A DNA stretch of 64,000 nucleotides from Lysobacter sp. K5869 (lineage in GTDB: Bacteria; Pseudomonadota; Gammaproteobacteria; Xanthomonadales; Xanthomonadaceae). Below, in pieces: positions 59,326 through 64,000 of the stretch. How positions within the stretch are numbered: the first letter of the stretch is position 1; every line of letters starts with the position of its first letter. The translations under genes were made by a program, and so were the position numbers. The stretch is from the NCBI RefSeq assembly GCF_018847975.1, contig NZ_CP072597.1:1178001-1242000 (forward strand), read 5' to 3'. Below the pieces are notes generated by a model. That model was not told the DNA's origin and searched no databases. It saw only the letters and a program-made list of their open reading frames with translations.

Positions 59326-59994
59326 TTTGACCGGACGCATCCCCACCCGAGGCCCACGTTCCGCAGCCCCGGAGGGCGCGCGCATGGATGCGCGCGCGCG
59401 CCATGGGTCAGGATGACCCTTATGGCGCGGCCCCGCGCCCGGTGCTGGACCTAGTGGCTCTTGATTCGAAAACAGGGAAAGCGCCTTTCTTTGGTTACTT
59501 TCTTTGGTAAGACAAAGAAAGTAACTCGGCCGCTTGCGGACGAAAGCTTTAAGCGTTTGATCTTCGCTTGTCGTCGTGCGCCTCTTACCAGAGAAAGCGA
59601 AAGCAACATCAAAATGGATTCCGGCTTTCGCCGGAATGACGGTGGGTGGGGTGCTCCGCCACGTGCGAGAAACGCAGCTCGCACTCCGTCATTCCGGCGA
59701 AAGCCGGAATCCATTTTGACTTTGCCGTTGGTTTTGCCTTCAACGCAGCAACGAGTGACGACAAGCCACAATCCAGAGCGTTCCGTCCGCAAGCGGCCGG
59801 GTCACTTTCTTTGTCTTGCCAAAGAAAGTAACCAAAGAAAGGCGCTTTCCCTGTTTTCGAATCAAGAGCCACTAGGGCTCGACGTTGCGCGGGGCTGCGC
59901 CATAAGGGGCATCCTGCCCCATGGCGCACGTGCGCATCCATGCGCGCGCCCTCCGGGGCTGCGGGACGTGGGCTTTGCTTGGGGATGCGTCAAA
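59326..59994. repeat. Nested palindrome of about 670 bp
   Basis: The left arm (59326-59546) and the right arm (59779-59994) are imperfect reverse complements over about 200 bp. Matching pairs include GACGCATCCCC, GCAGCCCCGGAGGGCGCGCG, TCTTGATTCGAAAACAGGG and AAGCGCCTTTCTTTGG. Inside lies a second inverted pair (59614-59642 with 59686-59714). Open frames run through it on both strands but have no ribosome binding site. It fills most of the intergenic space between the ankyrin and histidine kinase genes. It may be a non-autonomous mobile element or a folded RNA. Confidence 0.85.
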
Positions 59995-60030
59995 GCGAAC
60001 TACAACGGCAACGGCAATAGCAACGGCAAA

Positions 60031-60059
60031 ATGGATTCCTGCTTTCGCAGGAATGACGG
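60031..60059. repeat. Third copy of a GGATTCC...GGAATGACGG hairpin
   Basis: ATTCCTGC-TTTC-GCAGGAAT is the same hairpin as at 59614-59642 and, inverted, at 59686-59714, where the stem reads ATTCCGGC/GCCGGAAT. The CT/AG for CG/CG exchange is compensatory, so the pairing is conserved. The family is a short dispersed palindrome. Confidence 0.8.
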
Positions 60060-60137
60060 GGAAGGGTTTGTAGGGGGAGGGTTTTGAGGGGAAGGTTGGG
60101 TTGGGGAGGATTGGGGAAAGGGTAAGGCGCGCCTCGA

Positions 60138-62999
60138 TCAAGCACGCAACCTGCGCAACCGCTGCAACGCCGCCTCGGCATCCCCCAACAACGGCGCCGC
60201 CAACCCCCACTCCCGCGCCCGCGCCGCCCGCTCCAGCGCCTGCGCCGCTTCGCCCAATTCCTGCGCGCCGATCAACAAGGCCGCGCCCTTGAGCCGATGC
60301 GCGTGCCGCGACAACGCGACCGCGTCTTGCGCCTCGGCCGCCGCGCGCAAACCGTCGAAGTCTTCGTCGGCGGCGGCCAGGAACTCGGCCAGCACCGCGT
60401 CGGCATCGCCGCCGCCGCTGTCGGCCAGCAGCGAATGCAGCACGTCCAGGTCGAGCACGCGGCCCAGGTCGGTGCCGGGCGCCAGCGCCGAATCGGTGGC
60501 GCTTTCGCCGGACGCGGACGGCGGCAGCCAACGCCGCAGCGCGGCCGCGAGTTTCGCCGCGGCCACCGGTTTGACCAGACAATCGTCCATGCCCGCGGCG
60601 TACGACGCATCGGCTTCGTCTTTCAGCGCCGAGGCGGTCAGCGCCACGATCGGCGTGCGCCGCGCGTCGCCCTCGCCGATGCCGGCCTGCGCTTGTTCGG
60701 CGCGGATCGCCCGCGCCAGCGCGTAGCCGTCCACGCCGGGCATGCGCAGGTCGGTCAGCACCAACGCGTAGCGGCCGCTGCGCCAGCGCTGCAGGCCGGC
60801 TTCGCCGCCGTCGGCGGTTTCGCAGGCGTAGCCGGCCAAGGCCAATTGCCGCGCGATCACCAGGCGATTGGTGGGATGGTCGTCGACCAACAACACCAAG
60901 CGCCCTTCGCGCGCGGCGCGCTCCGGGTCCGGCGGCGCGGCGGCGAGCACGGCCGCGTCGGTGTCGGCGGCGGCGGGGGGCGCAGGCGCGCGCGGCAGGC
61001 TCACGCGCAGGCGCAAGGTAGTGCCGGCGCCGGGTTCGCTGCGCAGGTCGATCTCGCCGCCCATCAGTTCGGCCAAGCGCCGGCAGATCGCCAGACCCAG
61101 GCCGGTGCCGCCGTAGCGCCGCGCGGTGTCGGCGTCGGCTTGTTGGAACGGTTGGAACAGCAGGCGTTGCTGCTCGGCGTCGATGCCGATGCCGGTGTCG
61201 CTCACGCGCAGGCACAGGCGGTCGCGCGGCGCGTCCTCGCCCGCGAGCGGCGGTTCGCTGCCCTCGAATTCCAAGGCGGCTTCGATCGCGCCGCGCTCGG
61301 TGAACTTGACCGCGTTGGACAGGAAGTTGCCGAGGATCTGCCGCAGCCGCAGCGCATCGGCGCGATAGGCCGCGGCCACGCGCGCATCGACTTCGCAGTT
61401 CAGCGCCACCCCGCGCGCGCCGGCCGCGCCGAGGAAGCCCGCGCTGGTGGCGCGCACCAGCGCGGCCAGATCCACCGGCGCCGGCGCCAGTTCCAGCCGG
61501 CCGGCTTCGATCTTCGAGAAATCCAGGATGTCGCCGATGATCTGCAGCAGCGATTGCGAGGACTGCTGGATCACCTCCAGCGCCTGCCGCTGCTCGCCGT
61601 CCAGGCGCGAATGCGCGAGCACTTCGATCATGCCGGTGACGCCGATCATCGGCGTGCGGATCTCGTGGCTCATCGCCGCCAGGAACGAGGACTTGGCGCG
61701 GCTGGCGTCCTGCGCGCGCGCCTCGCTGGCGCGCAGTTCGCGTTCCAGGCGCTTGAGCGCGCTGAGGTCGGCGGCGATCACCAGCAAACCGGTCGCCTCG
61801 TCGTCGCCGCCGCCGGTGGCCGACACCGCGACCAGCGCCGGCACCCAGGTGCCGTTGCGATGGCGCAGCCGGGTTTCGCGCGGCGCGGCCTGGGCGCGCG
61901 CGAGTTCGCGCAGCGCGGTCCAGTCGGCCGGCACCGGGCGGCCCAGGCGCGTGCTCAGTTCGGTCGCCAGCGCTTGCAGGGCGCGGGTTTCGAACACCGC
62001 GTGCAAGCGCTCGCGGCCGACCGCGTCGGCTTCGCGCAGGCCGAGCAAGCGCTCGGCGAACGGGTTGATGAGGGTGAAGCGGCCGTCCGCGTCGACCGCC
62101 ATCACCGCGGTCTGCGCCGAATCCAGCAGCGAGGCCTGGAAGCGCTCGCGCCGTTCCAGTTCGGCGCGGGTGCGTTCGTTGCGGATCAGCTGGCCGGTGA
62201 GTTCGGTCTCGAAGCCGAGCACGTCGCGGCGCATGTCCAGGAAGGTCTGCATGACCGCGCCGAGTTCGCCCTGAGGCAGTTCGCCCGGGTCGGCGGTGTA
62301 GTCGTGATCGCGCATGCGCCGCGCCAGCCAGGTGAGCTGGTCGACGCCGCGCGACGCGTTGCGCAGCACCCGCCGGCCGACCAGCGCGGCCAGCACCAGC
62401 GCCAGCAGCGACACCCCGATGCGCAGCGCGCTGACCCGTTCGCTGCGCACGATGTCGGCGCGCACCACCGCGTCGGCCTGGATCAGTTCCAGGTCGGAGA
62501 GTTTCTGCATGCGCTGGGTCAGCGGATCGATCGCCGGATACAAACGCGTGTCGGCGAAGCGGCCGAGCCCGCGCAGGTCGCGCCGGGTCAGGATCGCGCG
62601 CAGTTCCAGCGCGGCGGCGTCGGCGGTGCGGCGGGCCAATGCGGCGTCGTTGAGCTGTTGCTGTTCGCGCGGCGAATGCGGCAGCGCGTCGAGTTCGCGC
62701 CAGGCCGCGTCGATGCGCGCGCGGGCGCGGTCGACCCGGTCCACGCCCTCGTCCCAGCCGACCAAGTCGTTGCGCACGCGGAAGGTGGTGTCGACCACGT
62801 CCAGGCCGTAGGCGTCGGAGACGGTCTTGATCAGGCGCAGGCCGCGCAGCGAATCGTCCTGCAGCGACTGCAGCGCGCCGCGCGCGCGGTGCTGTTCGAT
62901 CTCGTCGATCAGCAGCACGCTGGAGCCGGCGGCCAGGAACAGCGCGAACAGGCCCCAGAGCTGGCGGCGGACGCTGTAGCGGTCGAGCCAGGCGAACAT
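60138..62999 (-). CDS. Hybrid sensor histidine kinase with receiver and Hpt domains
   Basis: 953 residues. Two membrane helices (about 13-30 and 190-210) border a sensor of helical type. A HAMP-like segment, a PAS domain (about 285-420), a phosphoacceptor helix with H445 in MSHEIRTP, a HATPase domain (DTGIGI, GGTGLGLAICRRL), a receiver domain with D750 in LTDLRMPG and a C-terminal Hpt domain with H901 in HRLKGAALLIG follow in order. This gives a full His-Asp-His phosphorelay in one chain. Its start lies seven bases after the REC-EAL gene, so the EAL protein is the likely output. The signal is unknown. Confidence 0.95.
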   Translation of the reverse strand: MFAWLDRYSVRRQLWGLFALFLAAGSSVLLIDEIEQHRARGALQSLQDDSLRGLRLIKTVSDAYGLDVVDTTFRVRNDLVGWDEGVDRVDRARARIDAAWRELDALPHSPREQQQLNDAALARRTADAAALELRAILTRRDLRGLGRFADTRLYPAIDPLTQRMQKLSDLELIQADAVVRADIVRSERVSALRIGVSLLALVLAALVGRRVLRNASRGVDQLTWLARRMRDHDYTADPGELPQGELGAVMQTFLDMRRDVLGFETELTGQLIRNERTRAELERRERFQASLLDSAQTAVMAVDADGRFTLINPFAERLLGLREADAVGRERLHAVFETRALQALATELSTRLGRPVPADWTALRELARAQAAPRETRLRHRNGTWVPALVAVSATGGGDDEATGLLVIAADLSALKRLERELRASEARAQDASRAKSSFLAAMSHEIRTPMIGVTGMIEVLAHSRLDGEQRQALEVIQQSSQSLLQIIGDILDFSKIEAGRLELAPAPVDLAALVRATSAGFLGAAGARGVALNCEVDARVAAAYRADALRLRQILGNFLSNAVKFTERGAIEAALEFEGSEPPLAGEDAPRDRLCLRVSDTGIGIDAEQQRLLFQPFQQADADTARRYGGTGLGLAICRRLAELMGGEIDLRSEPGAGTTLRLRVSLPRAPAPPAAADTDAAVLAAAPPDPERAAREGRLVLLVDDHPTNRLVIARQLALAGYACETADGGEAGLQRWRSGRYALVLTDLRMPGVDGYALARAIRAEQAQAGIGEGDARRTPIVALTASALKDEADASYAAGMDDCLVKPVAAAKLAAALRRWLPPSASGESATDSALAPGTDLGRVLDLDVLHSLLADSGGGDADAVLAEFLAAADEDFDGLRAAAEAQDAVALSRHAHRLKGAALLIGAQELGEAAQALERAARAREWGLAAPLLGDAEAALQRLRRLRA

Positions 63000-63006
63000 C
63001 GGCGGC

Positions 63007-64000
63007 TCAGTGTTCGGGGCGGCGCCAGCGGCCGAGCGCGGCGCGCAGCTCGGCGCCGGGCACGGCCTCGCCGATCAGCCGGCCTTGCGCCACCGCGCAG
63101 CCCAGCTCGGCCAGCATCTGCCAGTCCTCGACCGTCTCCACGCCCTCGGCCACCGCGTCCAGGCCGAGCTTGCGCGCCAGGTCCAGGCTGGCCTCCACCA
63201 CCGCGCGCTTGCGCGGCCGCTGGCTGGCGCCGGCGACGAATTCTTGATCGATCTTCAGTTCGGTGAACGGCACCTGCGAGAGTTGCGACAGCGACGACCA
63301 ACCGGTGCCGAAGTCGTCGATGGACAGGCCGAAGCCCTTGAGCCGCAGCCGCGCCAACACCGCCAAGCCGCGTGCGGCGTCGGCCATCAGCGAGCTTTCG
63401 GTGAGCTCCAGCACCACTTCGCTGGCGGCTACGCCGGCCTCGCGCACGATGCGCTGGTAGCGGTCGGCGGCGCCGGCGTCGTCGAGGGTGGAGGCGGAGA
63501 CGTTGACCGACAGCTTCAGGCGCAAACCTTCGCGATCCCAGCCGCGTTTGTAGCGGCAGGCCTGGGCGAGCATGCGTTCGGTGAGTTCGTCGAGCAGGTC
63601 CTGGTCTTCCAGCAGCGGCACGAAATGTTGCGGCAGGATCACCCGGCCGTCGTCGCGGCGCCAGCGGGCCAGCGCTTCCACGCCGATGGCGCGGCCGTTG
63701 CTTAGTTCCACTTGCAACTGAAACCACGGCTCGATGCGGCCGGTTTCCAGGGCGATGCGCGCGTCGTCGGGGGTGATTTGCAGCGCGGCTTGGGGTTCTT
63801 CGTCGGCCTTGGTTTGGCGCAGGGAAGTCAGGGCGTCGGCTAGTTTGGCTTTGGTCAGCGGTTTGGCCAGCGCCTCGAGCACGCGCAGGCCGCAGGCGCG
63901 GGCCATGGTTTGCACGGTGTGCAGCAAGGCCGGGTCGAGCGCGCTGACCACGAGCACGGCGCGGGCCAGACGCTGCCGGGCGAGGCGGTCGATGAATTCG
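63007..64000 (-). CDS. REC-EAL response regulator, partial (runs off the right edge)
   Basis: At least 331 residues are visible, with no start in the window. The end of a receiver domain (EFIDRLARQRLARAVLVVSAL and EALAKPLTKAKLADAL) is followed by an EAL c-di-GMP phosphodiesterase domain. VEALARW carries the EAL motif, ESSLM and the DDFGTGWSS stretch are catalytic, KIDQEFV and AEGVE complete the active site, so it should hydrolyse c-di-GMP. It precedes the hybrid kinase by seven bases on the same strand. Similar REC-EAL plus hybrid kinase pairs (PvrR/PvrS, RocR/RocS) control biofilm and virulence in pseudomonads. Confidence 0.93.
   Translation of the reverse strand, partial: EFIDRLARQRLARAVLVVSALDPALLHTVQTMARACGLRVLEALAKPLTKAKLADALTSLRQTKADEEPQAALQITPDDARIALETGRIEPWFQLQVELSNGRAIGVEALARWRRDDGRVILPQHFVPLLEDQDLLDELTERMLAQACRYKRGWDREGLRLKLSVNVSASTLDDAGAADRYQRIVREAGVAASEVVLELTESSLMADAARGLAVLARLRLKGFGLSIDDFGTGWSSLSQLSQVPFTELKIDQEFVAGASQRPRKRAVVEASLDLARKLGLDAVAEGVETVEDWQMLAELGCAVAQGRLIGEAVPGAELRAALGRWRRPEH

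Noticed and set aside
59461..60087. Frames of 208 and 110-113 codons inside the nested palindrome
   Set aside because: No ribosome binding site, and they exist on both strands because of the palindrome itself. They are probably repeats rather than proteins.
60297..63266. Plus-strand frame of 989 codons
   Set aside because: Antisense to the hybrid kinase and the end of the EAL gene; composition is Arg/Gln/Gly-rich without domain features.

Overview
The window reads as a chromosomal segment of a strongly GC-rich gammaproteobacterium, most likely Lysobacter or a close Xanthomonadaceae relative. This is inferred from the gene set (OpgD with a Tat signal, a fused indolepyruvate oxidoreductase, a NagA/NagB-II/GntR set beside an Entner-Doudoroff cluster) and from abundant intergenic palindromes of the GTAGGAGC...GCTCCTAC type. 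No phage, plasmid, insertion sequence, rRNA, tRNA or CRISPR array was found. Most of the window looks like vertically inherited chromosome, but its regulatory and intergenic DNA is unusually rich.

Layout. 0.3-3.8 kb: an NTF2-like protein, an MHYT membrane sensor, a V4R-domain protein and a PLP-dependent dehydratase. 3.9-9.1 kb: one tightly coupled five-gene MacB-type export operon with three different periplasmic adaptors. 9.5-11.0 kb: two small lipoproteins, then a gene-free stretch with a candidate sigma-54-dependent small RNA antisense to the neighbouring genes. 11-20 kb: mnmG, a tandem repeat array, opgD, a flavoprotein oxidoreductase, an M61 peptidase and an ERI1-like exonuclease. 20.5-23.6 kb: a catalase-family peroxidase plus cytochrome b561, divergent from an ECF sigma/anti-sigma pair; both promoters carry the same motif with the same spacing. 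24-28 kb: a fused 2-oxoacid oxidoreductase. 29.4-40 kb: GlcNAc catabolism (nagA, nagB-II, GntR) divergent from zwf-pgl-edd-HAD-eda, with a LacI regulator at the far end. 40-52.5 kb: thioesterase, a phospholipase D-like lipoprotein, YceI, SixA, an orphan ParA, a Calx-beta/DUF11 secreted protein, an AEC transporter and a Ycf46-like AAA+ protein. 52.6-54.6 kb: a chromosomal tetR/tetA-like pair with two tet-operator-like palindromes. 54.6-59.3 kb: a gamma-glutamyl-type cluster (GGCT-like, ATP-grasp, gamma-glutamyltransferase) and an ankyrin protein. 59.3-60 kb: a nested palindrome of about 670 bp. 60-64 kb: a hybrid histidine kinase with Hpt domain and, running off the right edge, a REC-EAL response regulator.

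How genes work together. The nag genes would feed fructose-6-phosphate into central metabolism, and four GGTATC-type half-sites in the nag/zwf intergenic region suggest shared control of amino-sugar and Entner-Doudoroff genes. The ECF pair most plausibly controls itself and the peroxidase/cytochrome operon. The kinase and the EAL regulator probably form a phosphorelay that lowers c-di-GMP. Palindromic arrays at three separate loci share an identical 124-bp period.
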